Positions 27,062 to 37,288 of a stretch of DNA of 64,000 nucleotides are shown here, one piece after another (within the stretch, counting starts at the first letter, position 1; each line of letters begins with the position of its first letter). A program made the translations under genes and the position numbers. A model generated the notes under the pieces. That model was not told the DNA's origin. It was given only the letters and a program-made list of their open reading frames with translations, and made no database searches. The DNA is from an uncultured Flavobacteriales bacterium (GTDB lineage Bacteria; Bacteroidota; Bacteroidia; Flavobacteriales_G; Salibacteraceae), in NCBI GenBank assembly GCA_943788775.1, contig CALSRO010000001.1:216782-280781 (forward strand), in the 5' to 3' direction.

Positions 27062-27593
27062 TCGATTCGTTGAAGATAAATACTTCGGGGATGTTTCGTC
27101 CATAACCATCATAATCAAGTCCGTATCCTAGCAAGAATTTGTTTTCGACATCGAAGCAAACATAGTCAATAGGATAGGAGTGCAAGTAAGCCTCCTTTTT
27201 AAATAATAGAGTACATACACTTACACTTTTAGGTTCATAGCGATTCAAAAAATTAGTAAGTGCGTCAAGCGTATTTCCAGTGTCAATAATATCTTCCACT
27301 ATTATCACATCTCTACCTGCGATAGGAAGTTTTCCAGCTTCATGGAATTTTACTACACCTGTGGTTTCCATTCCTTCGTATGAGGCGGCTTTAACGAATC
27401 CAATTTCGCAGGATGCACTAAATTCTTTCATTAAATCAGACATGAACATGAAAGAACCGTTTAAAACGCCAAGAAAAAAAGGTTTCTTGTCTGAGTAAGA
27501 CTCCATCAATTCTTTCGCAACCCTGTCTACTTGAACTGATATTTCAGCTCGACTTAGATAGGATCTAAACTGCTTGTCTTTTACTTCAATCAT
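27054..27593 (-). CDS. hpt: hypoxanthine phosphoribosyltransferase
   Basis: Purine salvage enzyme forming IMP or GMP from hypoxanthine or guanine and PRPP. The PRPP-binding signature VIIVEDIIDTGNTLDAL is complete, with upstream LGVLNGSFMFMSDL and the C-terminal base-binding VCFDVENKFLLGYGLDYDG. The start is ATG 27593 (IEVKDKQFRSYLS), since the 50 codons upstream are unlike the family and would cover the promoter. It is the first gene of the (-) operon that continues through adk, obgE and aroB to aroA. Confidence 0.96.
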   Translation of the reverse strand: MIEVKDKQFRSYLSRAEISVQVDRVAKELMESYSDKKPFFLGVLNGSFMFMSDLMKEFSASCEIGFVKAASYEGMETTGVVKFHEAGKLPIAGRDVIIVEDIIDTGNTLDALTNFLNRYEPKSVSVCTLLFKKEAYLHSYPIDYVCFDVENKFLLGYGLDYDGYGRNIPEVFIFNESND

Positions 27594-27611
27594 GAACCAA
27601 AATGAGATTGG

Positions 27612-27619
27612 CAAATGTA
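27612..27619 (-). promoter_or_regulatory. promoter -7 element, TACATTTG
   Basis: Perfect TAnnTTTG on the minus strand, 18 bp before the hpt ATG, in the divergent hpt-purK gap. Confidence 0.6.
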
Positions 27620-27684
27620 GTATTTGGCAGATGGACAATATTATGGATTTATGAACAAAGACTTGGTTCTCGTGGGTGCAAGAA

Positions 27685-27692
27685 TATCTTCG
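27685..27692 (+). promoter_or_regulatory. possible promoter element TATCTTCG close to purK
   Basis: One mismatch to TAnnTTTG. It ends only 4 bp before the purK ATG, which would make the mRNA leaderless or nearly so. The same octamer precedes the OmpH gene. Confidence 0.4.
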
Positions 27693-27696
27693 CACT

Positions 27697-28833
27697 ATGA
27701 AAGTTGGAATAATTGGTGGCGGACAATTAGGGCGCATGTTCATTCAGAATGGATTAAACTATGGATTGGAGTTTCATGTGCTTGATCCAGATCCTGAGGC
27801 CCCTTGTAGCCAGATTGCGCACAAGTTTGTATGCGCAGATAGAAATGATGAAGAGGCTGTGTATCAATTAGGAAAAGGGTGCGATGTTGTCACTATCGAA
27901 ATTGAAAACGTTTCGATTTCTGGCTTAAAGCGATTGCGTGATGAGGGAATTTCCGTCTTTCCTCAACCTGAAGTTTTAGAGGTTATTCGAGACAAAGGAG
28001 TTCAAAAAGAGTTTTACCGAGCTAATAATTTACCTACTGCTGATTTTGCATTGGTTGAATCAAAAGCAGATATTTCAAATCACGAGAGCTTGCTCCCAGT
28101 AATGCAGAAGATGCGAGTAGGGGGGTATGATGGCAAAGGTGTTACTCCATTGAAATCAATGGATGATTTGGATACCGCATTCGATGCTCCCTCCGTATTG
28201 GAGAAGTGGGTGCCCAATGCGCTGGAAATATCTGTCCTTGTATCTAGAAATTCTAAAGGTGAAGTGAAATCTTTTCCAGTGGTTGAATTGGTGTTTAACC
28301 CGGAAGCAAATCTGGTGGATTATTTGGTAAGTCCAGCAAGAATAGATGTTGGATTGGAATCAAAAGCCCGCGAGATATCGGAAAACCTTATTCAAAAATT
28401 GAACATGGTAGGATTGCTTGCTGTTGAGATGTTTGTGACAGCCGATGGCGAGGTTTTAATCAATGAAATGGCTCCACGACCACACAATAGCGGTCATCAT
28501 ACGATTGAGGCTTGTTTTACCAGTCAATACGATCAACATTTACGTTCAATTATGAATTGGCCTCTGGGTTCAACCGTTTTAAGAAGTGCGGCCGCGATGA
28601 TTAATTTGCTGGGGGAAAAAGGACACGATGGTCCTGTGCACTATGCTGGATTAGAAGATGCTATTGAGGAGACGGGTGTTTTCCCTCACATGTACGGCAA
28701 GGCACTCACCAAGCCATTCCGAAAGATGGGTCATGTAACGGTGTTAGATAATAACACAAATGACGCGTTATATAAGGCTCAGCGGGTAAAAGAAATGATC
28801 AAGGTGGTAAGCTCTTCAACAACTGCTCTCTAA
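27697..28833 (+). CDS. purK: 5-(carboxyamino)imidazole ribonucleotide synthase
   Basis: ATP-grasp enzyme that carboxylates AIR to N5-CAIR in purine synthesis. The start is ATG 27697, giving the classic KVGIIGGGQLGRMF. Further landmarks are VVTIEIENV, MRVGGYDGKGV (ATP-grasp glycine loop), LEKWVPNALEISVLV and VEMFVTADGEVLINEMAPR, then PHNSGHHTIEACFTSQYDQH. A protein of 378 residues, normal for the family. purE follows 25 bp downstream and catalyses the next step. Confidence 0.97.
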   Translation: MKVGIIGGGQLGRMFIQNGLNYGLEFHVLDPDPEAPCSQIAHKFVCADRNDEEAVYQLGKGCDVVTIEIENVSISGLKRLRDEGISVFPQPEVLEVIRDKGVQKEFYRANNLPTADFALVESKADISNHESLLPVMQKMRVGGYDGKGVTPLKSMDDLDTAFDAPSVLEKWVPNALEISVLVSRNSKGEVKSFPVVELVFNPEANLVDYLVSPARIDVGLESKAREISENLIQKLNMVGLLAVEMFVTADGEVLINEMAPRPHNSGHHTIEACFTSQYDQHLRSIMNWPLGSTVLRSAAAMINLLGEKGHDGPVHYAGLEDAIEETGVFPHMYGKALTKPFRKMGHVTVLDNNTNDALYKAQRVKEMIKVVSSSTTAL

Positions 28834-28858
28834 TGTTCATTTCCCTTAATTTAGCCGC

Positions 28859-29356
28859 ATGGCAATGAATCCCCTAGTAGGCATTATAATGGGTAGCAAA
28901 AGTGACTTACCCGTGATGCAAGCAGCAATAGATGTAATGAACGAATTCGGTATCAGCTACGAGGTTGATATTGTTTCGGCACACAGAACTCCGGAGAAAA
29001 TGATGGCTTATGGCCAGTCTGCGCATGAGCGAGGATTAAAAGTAATTGTGGCAGGTGCGGGCGGTGCCGCTCACCTTCCGGGAATGGTTGCATCGATTAC
29101 TCCACTTCCTGTAATTGGAGTTCCTGTTAAATCTTCAAACTCAATCGATGGTTGGGACTCCGTGCTATCTATACTGCAAATGCCTGGTGGTGTTCCAGTC
29201 GCTACAGTCGCTTTGAACGGATCAAAAAATGCTGGATTGTTGGCCATTCAAATCATTGCAAGTTCAAATCCTGAGCTTCTTCAAAAAATGATGGATTATA
29301 AGCAAGGCTTGAAATCCAAAGTGGCTGAAATGTCCAATGCGGTTAAGCGACTTTGA
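28859..29356 (+). CDS. purE: N5-CAIR mutase
   Basis: Class I PurE, which converts N5-CAIR made by PurK to CAIR. A 165-residue protein with [14 protein letters not shown], the catalytic His in [27 protein letters not shown] and [19 protein letters not shown]. An octamer TAATTTAG ends 4 bp before the ATG and loosely resembles a promoter, but co-transcription with purK is more likely. Confidence 0.97.
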   Translation: MAMNPLVGIIMGSKSDLPVMQAAIDVMNEFGISYEVDIVSAHRTPEKMMAYGQSAHERGLKVIVAGAGGAAHLPGMVASITPLPVIGVPVKSSNSIDGWDSVLSILQMPGGVPVATVALNGSKNAGLLAIQIIASSNPELLQKMMDYKQGLKSKVAEMSNAVKRL

Positions 29357-29389
29357 ACAACTTGAGTCGTCAATTTTCGTCTTATTATT

Positions 29390-32047
29390 ATGCTCAGTAG
29401 TATTCGGTTTTATTTTTCTATCTTAAGTGGATTACTGGCCTTTAATCCATCAGTTGTCGCGCAATTGAATATAGTAAGCGCTCAGCAATCAAGTAATTGG
29501 GCAGATTACTACGTTCAAGAGGTATTGCTTGGAACAGGAGTAACGGCCTTTAATGTGACATTTTCTGGTTGTGATACAACAGGAGGGAACGAGGGATTGG
29601 ATTCATTGCAAATAGGAGAATTTACCTCGACTAATACCTTAGTTGATATTCCATATGGTCTGATGCTTCATACAGGTTCAGTGGAGAATTTTAGTGGAGG
29701 GGCGAATTTTGGCGATGGTGTGTCGGATATTGATCTGGACTCCTTGTTACCTGGCTTTACAATGAACAATGCCGCAATTCTAGAATTTGACTTTGTCCCG
29801 CAGGGAGATACGGTTAGATTCAACTATGTGTTTGGGAGTTTAGAGTATCCTACTTATGTGTGTTCCCCTTTTAATGATGTATTTGGGTTTTTCCTGAGCG
29901 GTCCAGGTATCAATGGAAACTTTGAAAACAACGGGGAGAATATCGCGCTGGTTCCGGGTACGAACATACCTGTTTCCATTAACACGATTAATGATGTGGC
30001 TGGCGGATCCTCATGCACTCAACCCTGTCCGTGCAATTCTCAGTATTATGTGAATAATAATGGATTTGCGAACGACACGAATGTTCGGTTTACAGGGATG
30101 ACTGTCACATTGGAGGCTAAGCATTGGGTTAACTGTGGTGATACTTATCATATCAAGTTGGCGATTGCCGATGCGGGTGATGGAGTGTTAAATAGTGGAG
30201 TTTTTCTCGAAGGAGGTAGTTTCACCTCAAACCTAATTGAAGTAAATATCGCATCGGTGAATGGGGATAGCACTATTAATGAAGGCTGTGGTTCTGCTGA
30301 AATTCTGTTTACTCGAGGTGATACGACAGGTACTTCCATAACATATATCCAATTTCTTGGAACCGCTACGAACGGAGTGGATTGCGATACAATACCAGAT
30401 ACAATCATTTTATTGCCTGGTGTTTTCGATACCACAATCGTTATTTCACCCTATTTTGATAATATAGTTGAAGGGGTGGAGGTGCTGATTATTCAAGCCA
30501 TAAGCGTCACTCTTTGCAATGACACCTTTATCAGCGAAGGCCGTTTATATTTTCATGATATACCCGATCTAAATCTCCTAACTACTGACGATACAACCTT
30601 TGATTGTCCAGTGGATTCTTTGACAATTTCTTCTGTTGTAACTGGCGGAGGTCCTCCACCATACGCATATATGTGGAATACGGGGGATACGGGAAGCACC
30701 ATCACAGTGCCAATCTCATCAGGTTTTGGAGTCGACACTTTTGCCGTGGAAGTTTGGGATAGTTGTGCCCTTTTCTCGAATGTGGATACTGTTTTTGTGA
30801 CCCGCAATTATCAGGATGATCCAATTGCCGATATTATTAACGACACCACAGTGAATTGTGTTGGAGATTCTCTCGAATTGTTGGCTAATGTCATCCATGG
30901 AAACTCTCCGTTCACTTATTCTTGGTCCACTGGAGATACGGTTGAATCGACAATAGTTGTGGTGACTGGACAGCAACAACTCACTGTGACCATAACGGAC
31001 ATTTGCGGTCGAGTATCAGTTGATACGGCCCTTGTTAGTGTTAAATCTGCCGAGGACTTTATCGTATTAGTGCCTGATTCATTAATATATTGTGCTGGTT
31101 CACCCTTTAGTTTTAACGTTAAAGCAGTTGGGTCCGCAGGTCCTTACTCCTATGCATGGACGGAGTCTAATCCAATATTTGGGGATACAAATGGATTATC
31201 TATCACCGTGAATCAAGACACCACGATGTGGGTGTGGGCGCGCGATATTTGCGGCAGATTAACCAGTGCTTCGTTTTTTATAGATGCTATTGTGACCGAA
31301 CCACTGACTTCCTCGTTGATTGATCAAGAAGGTGAATGCTCTGGGGATGAGTTTGAATTCGACCCAATGGTTTCAGGTGGATTACCCCCTTATTCGTTTC
31401 AATGGTCGAGTAATGACTCTGATTCCGTTGTTTTATTGCCAATAAACATTACTCAGAATGTGTCGGTCACTATTACTGACGTTTGCGGAAATGTAACATT
31501 CGATAATTCGTTGGTCACAATTGCAAAGCTGGAACCCATGTCGATAAGCGTGTCAGGTGATAATGAATTGTGTTTCGGAGCTGAGTACATAATGTCACTC
31601 TTAGCTTATGGAGGTGCGGGTGATTATCAATTTGAATGGACATATGAGGAGGATCCGATTCTTGGTGAAAACTTCGTTCAATTATCAGATGGTGAATACC
31701 GAATTGTAAGTTTTAAAAACAACAGCCATTATTTTAAAGCAATAGATAAATGTGGGAATACAATTCAGGATACGGTCAGCATTCAGGTTAAACATTGTTT
31801 GGAAATTCCTAATGTGGTGACTCCAAATGGTGACGGCATCAATGATGCATTCTATATTGGGAATGTGCTGAATTTTCCAGATGCACGATTGACGGTTTAC
31901 AATAGATGGGGCATAAAAGTATTTGATTCTAAACCTTACTTGAATGAGTGGGTTCCTATAGATCTATCTGCTGGAGTGTACTACTATATTCTTACATCTG
32001 AATACTTCCCACAGCTGCGTGGTGATATCACTATTCTCAAGGAGTAA
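29390..32047 (+). CDS. secreted choice-of-anchor L protein with T9SS type B (CHU_C) sorting domain
   Basis: An exported protein of 885 residues. An N-terminal signal-like segment (FYFSILSGLLAFNPSVV) is followed by a choice-of-anchor L-like domain (VLLGTGVTAFNVTFSGC, EFDFVPQGDTVRFNYVFGS, NDVFGFFLSGPGI). A run of Ig/PKD-like units follows, with SprB-like phrases (PYAYMWNTGDTGS, FTYSWSTGDTVES, YSYAWTES, YSFQWSSNDSD). The C-terminus has the type B sorting domain (IPNVVTPNGDGINDAFYIG, VYNRWGIKVFDS, GVYYYIL). Probably a surface or released adhesin-like T9SS cargo. Its 3' end overlaps the convergent ABC gene by 11 bp. Confidence 0.92.
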   Translation: MLSSIRFYFSILSGLLAFNPSVVAQLNIVSAQQSSNWADYYVQEVLLGTGVTAFNVTFSGCDTTGGNEGLDSLQIGEFTSTNTLVDIPYGLMLHTGSVENFSGGANFGDGVSDIDLDSLLPGFTMNNAAILEFDFVPQGDTVRFNYVFGSLEYPTYVCSPFNDVFGFFLSGPGINGNFENNGENIALVPGTNIPVSINTINDVAGGSSCTQPCPCNSQYYVNNNGFANDTNVRFTGMTVTLEAKHWVNCGDTYHIKLAIADAGDGVLNSGVFLEGGSFTSNLIEVNIASVNGDSTINEGCGSAEILFTRGDTTGTSITYIQFLGTATNGVDCDTIPDTIILLPGVFDTTIVISPYFDNIVEGVEVLIIQAISVTLCNDTFISEGRLYFHDIPDLNLLTTDDTTFDCPVDSLTISSVVTGGGPPPYAYMWNTGDTGSTITVPISSGFGVDTFAVEVWDSCALFSNVDTVFVTRNYQDDPIADIINDTTVNCVGDSLELLANVIHGNSPFTYSWSTGDTVESTIVVVTGQQQLTVTITDICGRVSVDTALVSVKSAEDFIVLVPDSLIYCAGSPFSFNVKAVGSAGPYSYAWTESNPIFGDTNGLSITVNQDTTMWVWARDICGRLTSASFFIDAIVTEPLTSSLIDQEGECSGDEFEFDPMVSGGLPPYSFQWSSNDSDSVVLLPINITQNVSVTITDVCGNVTFDNSLVTIAKLEPMSISVSGDNELCFGAEYIMSLLAYGGAGDYQFEWTYEEDPILGENFVQLSDGEYRIVSFKNNSHYFKAIDKCGNTIQDTVSIQVKHCLEIPNVVTPNGDGINDAFYIGNVLNFPDARLTVYNRWGIKVFDSKPYLNEWVPIDLSAGVYYYILTSEYFPQLRGDITILKE

Positions 32048-32660
32048 AGTCACTCACATTTAGAAGTGGTTCTGTAACATTCTCGAGCTCTACCTTTTGA
32101 CTATTCGAGCTAATGATAACTGTCTTATTTTCTTTCTGTTCCTCCAAGCATCGATTGAACCACTCACTCCATTTGGAGTCAAGATTGGCACAGGGCTCAT
32201 CTAACAATAAAAGCGAACAATTGGAATGAATGGCAAGGGCCAATGCCAGTCTTTGCCGCATTCCAGAACTCAATTTAGACAGAGTCTTATTCCGATGATT
32301 ATACAATTGAATCGAATCGATTAAATCTTTTGGATGGGTGGATGCAACCAATTGCTTATGGTTGCTGTGATTGAGAACAGCTTCCTCTACAGTGAGTTCT
32401 GTCGGTAACGACATATAGGGCGCTGCCATAGATAAAGATTTATAAACATCTTCAACCAGCACCTCATTGGTCGAGCGAAAGTCAATAGTACCTTCAGTTG
32501 GGGTTACAAAACCACTTATGATTTGCAGGAGTGTTGATTTGCCGCTGCCATTAAATCCGATGAGTCCATAGACGTTATTCGGTTTAAACGTGGCATTAAT
32601 TTCTCGAAAGATCCAGTCGGCATCGTAGCGTTTACCTATGTTCTCGAGGGTGATTTCCAT
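32037..32660 (-). CDS. orphan ABC transporter ATP-binding protein
   Basis: A compact 207-residue ABC ATPase. Walker A is GFNGSGKSTLL, the signature is LSSGMRQRLALA, Walker B is SLLLLDEPCANLD, and the H-loop region is TVIISSNSQ with Ser-Asn in place of the usual His. No permease gene is adjacent. The ATG overlaps the lpxA stop by one base (TGATG), so it is translated with the lipid A operon. A link to lipid A or LPS export is inference from position only; ABC-2 or LolD-like partners would have to lie elsewhere. The replaced switch His suggests reduced or altered catalysis. Confidence 0.88.
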   Translation of the reverse strand: MEITLENIGKRYDADWIFREINATFKPNNVYGLIGFNGSGKSTLLQIISGFVTPTEGTIDFRSTNEVLVEDVYKSLSMAAPYMSLPTELTVEEAVLNHSNHKQLVASTHPKDLIDSIQLYNHRNKTLSKLSSGMRQRLALALAIHSNCSLLLLDEPCANLDSKWSEWFNRCLEEQKENKTVIISSNSQKVELENVTEPLLNVSDFTP

Positions 32661-33439
32661 CAGACATTTTTACCCCGCATAATTCCCTTTTCAGAGCCCT
32701 TGATAAAATGTAGTATTTCGCTAATGGTATCGCTCTGAGGCATATTGTTCTCAATGTCACTTACCCCTTTTGCTGTGGTGTCGTTCATCACGTAAAGTAG
32801 TCGATAAGCATCTTCAATCTCTTTAATGGTCTGGTCTGCCATTCCCCTTCTCTTCAACCCAATACTATTTACCCCAACATAACTTAGAGGCTCCCGAGCG
32901 GCCTTGATATACGGAGGGACATTCTTTCGAACTAGAGATCCACCAGCTATGAAGCTGTGCTTGCCTATTGTGACAAATTGTTGAACAGCAACGAGTCCTT
33001 CTAAAATGGCGTGATCTTCTATGGTAATGTGTCCCGCAAGGTTCACACAGTTTGCCAAAATGATATTATTGCCTAATTCGCAATCATGCGCAACGTGAAC
33101 ATAGGCCATCAATAAACAATTACTACCAACTTTAGTGGTCATGCGATCAACTGTACCTTTATTTATTGTCACACATTCACGTATGACCGTGTTATCGCCA
33201 ATTACCGTAGTTGTTACTTCACCTGCGTATTTTAAATCTTGAGGTACTGCTGATATAACTGCCCCTGGAAATATTTTGCAATTCTTGCCAATCCGAGCAC
33301 CATCCATAATGGTCACGTTCGGTCCAATCCACGTTCCATCGCCAATTTCTACATCCTCATAAATGGTCGAAAAGGGTTCTATGGTAACGTTCGATCCAAT
33401 TTTGGCCTTAGGATGAATGTTCGCTCGCAACTCGCTCAT
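32660..33439 (-). CDS. lpxA: acyl-ACP--UDP-N-acetylglucosamine O-acyltransferase
   Basis: First step of lipid A synthesis. A 259-residue left-handed beta-helix protein with many hexapeptide repeats (IGDGTWIGPNVTIMDGARIG). The catalytic His is in AYVHVAHDCELGN (His118 by homology with the second His of the E. coli HIAHDC motif), and the C-terminal helical part (KRRGMADQTIKEIEDAYRLL) is typical of LpxA. The gene overlaps the end of lpxC-fabZ by 32 bp, and the start could be slightly internal. Confidence 0.96.
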   Translation of the reverse strand: MSELRANIHPKAKIGSNVTIEPFSTIYEDVEIGDGTWIGPNVTIMDGARIGKNCKIFPGAVISAVPQDLKYAGEVTTTVIGDNTVIRECVTINKGTVDRMTTKVGSNCLLMAYVHVAHDCELGNNIILANCVNLAGHITIEDHAILEGLVAVQQFVTIGKHSFIAGGSLVRKNVPPYIKAAREPLSYVGVNSIGLKRRGMADQTIKEIEDAYRLLYVMNDTTAKGVSDIENNMPQSDTISEILHFIKGSEKGIMRGKNV

Positions 33440-34838
33440 CGTTTCTCACTTTAATAATTTGCGCCATCAATTCCCCTTCAGATACGAGTTGATTTCTGAC
33501 ATAAGCTTCGCCTCGCATGTTTACGAGCCCTCTTCTAACAGGACCCAGCAATGAAAGTTTAAACACTAAAGTGTCTCCAGGCACAACCTTCCTCTTAAAC
33601 TTAACCTTATCGATTTTTACGAATAGAGTTTCATAATTCCAAGGATCTTCAATCTGGCTCATGGTTAATATACCTCCTGTTTGTGCCATTGCCTCCACTT
33701 GCAACACACCAGGCATCACTGGATTTCCTGGGAAATGCCCTTGAAAGAATTCTTCATTCATGGTGACATTTTTCACCCCAACAACATAGTCCTTACCCAT
33801 TTCAATGATCTTATCGACCAATAAAAATGGGTATCGATGCGGAAGCATATCACTGATTTCGGTAATACCGTAAATAGCATCCGCGTATAAGTCAAATTGA
33901 GGAGCACTTTTTTGCTCTTTCTTAATAAGGTCTTTTAGAATTTTGGCAAATGCCACATTGGTCGTGTGACCGGGTCTAGCAGCCAAAATATGGCCTTGTA
34001 TAGGCTTTCCAACCAATGCTAAATCACCAACAATATCAAGTAGTTTGTGGCGTGCAGGTTCGTTTTGGAAGTGTAATTTGACATTATTCAAAATTCCTAT
34101 TCCAACGGATTGCAATGCCTCACGTTCACGATTGAATGCTGCTGCCAACCTTTCTATTTCTTCGTCTGTAAAGTCAAGTGTGTCAACCATTACAATGGCA
34201 TTGTCAACATCTCCGCCCTTCACAAGACCAGCGTTCACCAGTTGCATTAACTCACGCAGAAATACAAATGTTCTGCAACGACTAATTTCATCTTTAAACT
34301 CACCCAACTTGTACATGCTGGCATGCTGAGTTCCTAGTAATGGAGATCGATAATCGACCATTACAGTAATTCGATAATCGGGAGATGGCACGGCCAGCAT
34401 CTCTACTTCACGCTCGGGGTCCTCAAATGTGATGTTCTCTTTGAGAACGAAAAAATCCTTGTCGGCCTTTTGTTCCTCAATTCCAACTGCTTCAATTGCC
34501 TCTACAAAATGTTTAGCACTACCATCTAAAATGGGCACCTCTGGACCATCCATTTCGATTAAGGCATTGTCTATACCCAATCCGTACAATGCTGCCAGAA
34601 TATGTTCTGTGGTATGCACCTCCATTTTGTCATTTCCGAGCGTAGTTCCTCTTCTGGTATGAATGACATTGTCTGCATCTGCTTTTATTTCTGGTTGCCC
34701 TTCAATGTCGACTCGCTTGAATCGATACCAATGGTCGATTCCAGCAGGATGTACTGTCAACTTGGTTATTTTACCTGTATGCAAACCAACACCCTCAATC
34801 GTAAATGAGGTTTTTAGGGTCTTTTGCTTTTCAGCCAT
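33408..34838 (-). CDS. lpxC-fabZ: bifunctional UDP-3-O-acyl-N-acetylglucosamine deacetylase / (3R)-hydroxyacyl-ACP dehydratase
   Basis: A natural fusion characteristic of Bacteroidota, 476 residues. Residues 1 to about 310 are LpxC ([11 protein letters not shown], zinc-binding [45 protein letters not shown]). From about 330 the FabZ hot-dog domain begins ([34 protein letters not shown] with the catalytic His and Glu). The enzyme thus commits lipid A synthesis and supplies unsaturated acyl-ACP. It overlaps lpxD by 8 bp upstream and lpxA by 32 bp downstream. Confidence 0.97.
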   Translation of the reverse strand: MAEKQKTLKTSFTIEGVGLHTGKITKLTVHPAGIDHWYRFKRVDIEGQPEIKADADNVIHTRRGTTLGNDKMEVHTTEHILAALYGLGIDNALIEMDGPEVPILDGSAKHFVEAIEAVGIEEQKADKDFFVLKENITFEDPEREVEMLAVPSPDYRITVMVDYRSPLLGTQHASMYKLGEFKDEISRCRTFVFLRELMQLVNAGLVKGGDVDNAIVMVDTLDFTDEEIERLAAAFNREREALQSVGIGILNNVKLHFQNEPARHKLLDIVGDLALVGKPIQGHILAARPGHTTNVAFAKILKDLIKKEQKSAPQFDLYADAIYGITEISDMLPHRYPFLLVDKIIEMGKDYVVGVKNVTMNEEFFQGHFPGNPVMPGVLQVEAMAQTGGILTMSQIEDPWNYETLFVKIDKVKFKRKVVPGDTLVFKLSLLGPVRRGLVNMRGEAYVRNQLVSEGELMAQIIKVRNDERVASEHSS

Positions 34839-35874
34839 TTTCTTCAGTTTTCAGATTAGCGCTAAGGGCATTCACCTTGTCTGCAATTTCATCTAGTCGT
34901 CTGAAATGAACATAGGACTTTTTGAAATCTCTGATCGGTAGGGCAGGAGAACCCTGAACGATCATACCCTTTTCGGTTATATTATTTCCAATGCCAGATT
35001 GCGCAGCAATTTTGACATCATCTGCTATTTCGAGGTGTCCAACAATACCTACTTGGCCCCCAATCATGCAGTTCTTTCCAATTTTTGTTGAACCAGCAAT
35101 TCCTGTTTGAGCCGCAATAACTGTGTTTTCTCCAATTTCACAATTGTGAGCAATTTGAATCAAATTATCCAGTTTTACTCCCTTGCGAATTATTGTACTA
35201 CCCAGAGTAGCCCGATCTATGGTCGTGTTGGCACCAATTTCGACACAGTCTTCAATGACTACATTACCCACGTGCGCAACTTTTTGATATTGATTATTGC
35301 TGTTTGGAGCAAAACCAAAGCCATCAGATCCAAGAATGGCCCCTGGTTGTATGACACAATTAACACCAACTATGCACTGGTGACCAATGTGTACGCGTGA
35401 GTGCAGAACGGTTCCGATTCCTATGATTGCTCCTTGGCCAACATGAGCATGACTATGAATTTGAACCTCATCTCCGATTGTAGCGTCATTATCAACAAAA
35501 ACAAAAGGACCGATATAAGCAGAATCGCTCACCTTAGCAGAGGAATGTACAAAGGCCGAAGGATGAACACCCGGAGCCGGTTTGCTCATTTGCGAATATG
35601 CTTCTAGCAGTTTGCTGAAGGCAAGTCTAGCATCGGCCACCTTGACAAGTGTAAGCGTTTTTGGAAGCGTTTTTTCCGCGACAAAATCACTTGAAACGAT
35701 GGCAATGGATGCCTTGGTAGAATATATATACTCCGTATAGGCGGGATTTGCTAAAAAAGTAAGTGTATTGGGTTCACCCGATTCAATTTTCGATAGCCCG
35801 GATACAATGGCATCTGCATTTCCGTCAACGGTTCCATTGAGTAAATCAGCGATAGTTTGTGCAGAGAATTCCAT
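34831..35874 (-). CDS. lpxD: UDP-3-O-(3-hydroxyacyl)glucosamine N-acyltransferase
   Basis: Third acylation step of lipid A synthesis. A 347-residue protein with an N-terminal uridine-binding domain ([35 protein letters not shown]) and a left-handed beta-helix. The catalytic His region is [16 protein letters not shown], and [10 protein letters not shown] is the family hallmark. It is the first gene of lpxD, lpxC-fabZ, lpxA, ABC ATPase, and a perfect promoter element lies upstream. Confidence 0.97.
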   Translation of the reverse strand: MEFSAQTIADLLNGTVDGNADAIVSGLSKIESGEPNTLTFLANPAYTEYIYSTKASIAIVSSDFVAEKTLPKTLTLVKVADARLAFSKLLEAYSQMSKPAPGVHPSAFVHSSAKVSDSAYIGPFVFVDNDATIGDEVQIHSHAHVGQGAIIGIGTVLHSRVHIGHQCIVGVNCVIQPGAILGSDGFGFAPNSNNQYQKVAHVGNVVIEDCVEIGANTTIDRATLGSTIIRKGVKLDNLIQIAHNCEIGENTVIAAQTGIAGSTKIGKNCMIGGQVGIVGHLEIADDVKIAAQSGIGNNITEKGMIVQGSPALPIRDFKKSYVHFRRLDEIADKVNALSANLKTEENG

Positions 35875-35890
35875 TTCTTTTTAGTGGCAG

Positions 35891-35898
35891 CAAAGGTA
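35891..35898 (-). promoter_or_regulatory. promoter -7 element, TACCTTTG
   Basis: Perfect TAnnTTTG on the minus strand, 16 bp before the lpxD ATG; likely promoter of the lipid A operon. Confidence 0.6.
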
Positions 35899-35981
35899 GG
35901 GTTTACCGAACGGTATTACATTCAAAAGTAGGACGATCAATGGCTTTTCTTTTCAACGGTAACGCTAGTTATTAACAGAGT

Positions 35982-37208
35982 TTAATGGACGTCCAAACCA
36001 GCAGGATGGTATAGGTAATGTTTCGTTTCTATGGCATTCATCGATCCAAATTGAAAAATACTTGCTGCGTCTGAAATTTCCCTTACACTGCCATCTTTAT
36101 AGAGGATGTTGATGATTTCACTATTGCTGTTATATGCTCTGTTTGAGATCGAATTTTGAAATATTAAATGTTCAACACCATCAGCATCCAATTGGTTATC
36201 CGAAGCAAATCGATTTCTTAAATTGTTCAGTTCTTTTTCAGAAATGGGTGAGGGTAAAGGCTTGACTTTGAGTAGTTTTCGGTTTATTAATCGATTACAT
36301 AGTCGCGATAGTACAGGGTCGTTGGATCGGTTCCATGCCTTTATAGCGGCCATGACATCAAAATCATCTAGCTCTAAAAAGTTTTTAATCCAGTCGCTGG
36401 TTTCTAAAGTGTTAAGGTCGTCCGAATGGATTAAAAAGTAAGTCAAGGGATTCCCAGGAATAAGCGCAGTTGCTGCATCTATTTCTTGAGCTCGTTTCAA
36501 AATATGCATCAATAAAAACTCGGCACTGACCACTGTTTTATGTAAATAAACCTGCCAATACATTAGTCTTCGCGCTAGTAAAAATTTTTCCAAAGAATAA
36601 ATCCCTTTGGCCTCAACAACTAGTTCATCATTATGAACGTTCATCATTTTGATGATTCTTTCTGAACCAATTATTCCTTCAGAAACTCCGGTGAAAAAAC
36701 TATCTCGCTTTAAGTAATCTAAACGATCTACATCTAGCTGACTACTCACCAGTTGGTGTAGAAACTTTACGGAATGCTCTCCTTTGTAAATTGAAATGGC
36801 TCGATCCAATTGACCGCTAAATTCAGCATTGAGTTGCACCATGATGTGCAGCCCTATTTTTTCATGATTCGTGCCTTTAACAATGGTGTTTTCGAGGGCA
36901 TGAGAAAATGGGCCATGTCCAATATCATGCAAGAGTATGGCGATTTTTGCCGCCTGTTCATCTTCCTCTGAAATGGAGACTCCCTTCGATTTAAGCACAT
37001 TGATCGCGCTCTTCATTAAGTTCATTGCGCCCAAGGCATGTTGAAATCGACTATGGTTAGCTCCTGAATAAACTAGGTTTGTCAATCCGAGTTGACTTAT
37101 CCTGCGTAATCGCTGAAAAGAAGGGTGTTCCAGAAGTTGAAAAATCAATTCATCATCGATGGTAATAAAACCATATACAGGGTCGTTAAATGTCTTTAAT
37201 GATTTCAA
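35982..37208 (-). CDS. HD superfamily phosphohydrolase (COG1078)
   Basis: A 408-residue HD-domain phosphohydrolase of the dGTPase/SAMHD1-like group. Metal-binding motifs are SRFQHALGAM (H), ILLHDIGHGPFSHALE (HD) and SQLDVDRLDYLKRDSF (D). A C-terminal domain of about 200 residues follows. The relatives act on (deoxy)nucleotides, but the substrate of this subgroup is not settled. It precedes the lipid A operon on the same strand and is divergent from porX, an arrangement common in Flavobacteriia. On its strand a TATCTTCG at 37270-37277 could be its promoter. Confidence 0.9.
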   Translation of the reverse strand: MKSLKTFNDPVYGFITIDDELIFQLLEHPSFQRLRRISQLGLTNLVYSGANHSRFQHALGAMNLMKSAINVLKSKGVSISEEDEQAAKIAILLHDIGHGPFSHALENTIVKGTNHEKIGLHIMVQLNAEFSGQLDRAISIYKGEHSVKFLHQLVSSQLDVDRLDYLKRDSFFTGVSEGIIGSERIIKMMNVHNDELVVEAKGIYSLEKFLLARRLMYWQVYLHKTVVSAEFLLMHILKRAQEIDAATALIPGNPLTYFLIHSDDLNTLETSDWIKNFLELDDFDVMAAIKAWNRSNDPVLSRLCNRLINRKLLKVKPLPSPISEKELNNLRNRFASDNQLDADGVEHLIFQNSISNRAYNSNSEIINILYKDGSVREISDAASIFQFGSMNAIETKHYLYHPAGLDVH

Positions 37209-37258
37209 TTTGGCTTATTCTAACACACATTGAGCCTTTTCTCTGACAAAATTTCGTG

Positions 37259-37266
37259 TAGGTTTG
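37259..37266 (+). promoter_or_regulatory. promoter -7 element, TAGGTTTG
   Basis: Perfect TAnnTTTG on the plus strand, 22 bp before the porX ATG, in the 80-bp divergent gap. Confidence 0.55.
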
Positions 37267-37288
37267 ACCACGAAGATAAACGCAACTT

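Noticed and set aside
20841..32047. Repeated sequences in T9SS genes as a CRISPR or tandem DNA repeat
   Set aside because: The similarity is at protein level (SprB/Ig units); spacing and DNA sequence differ.
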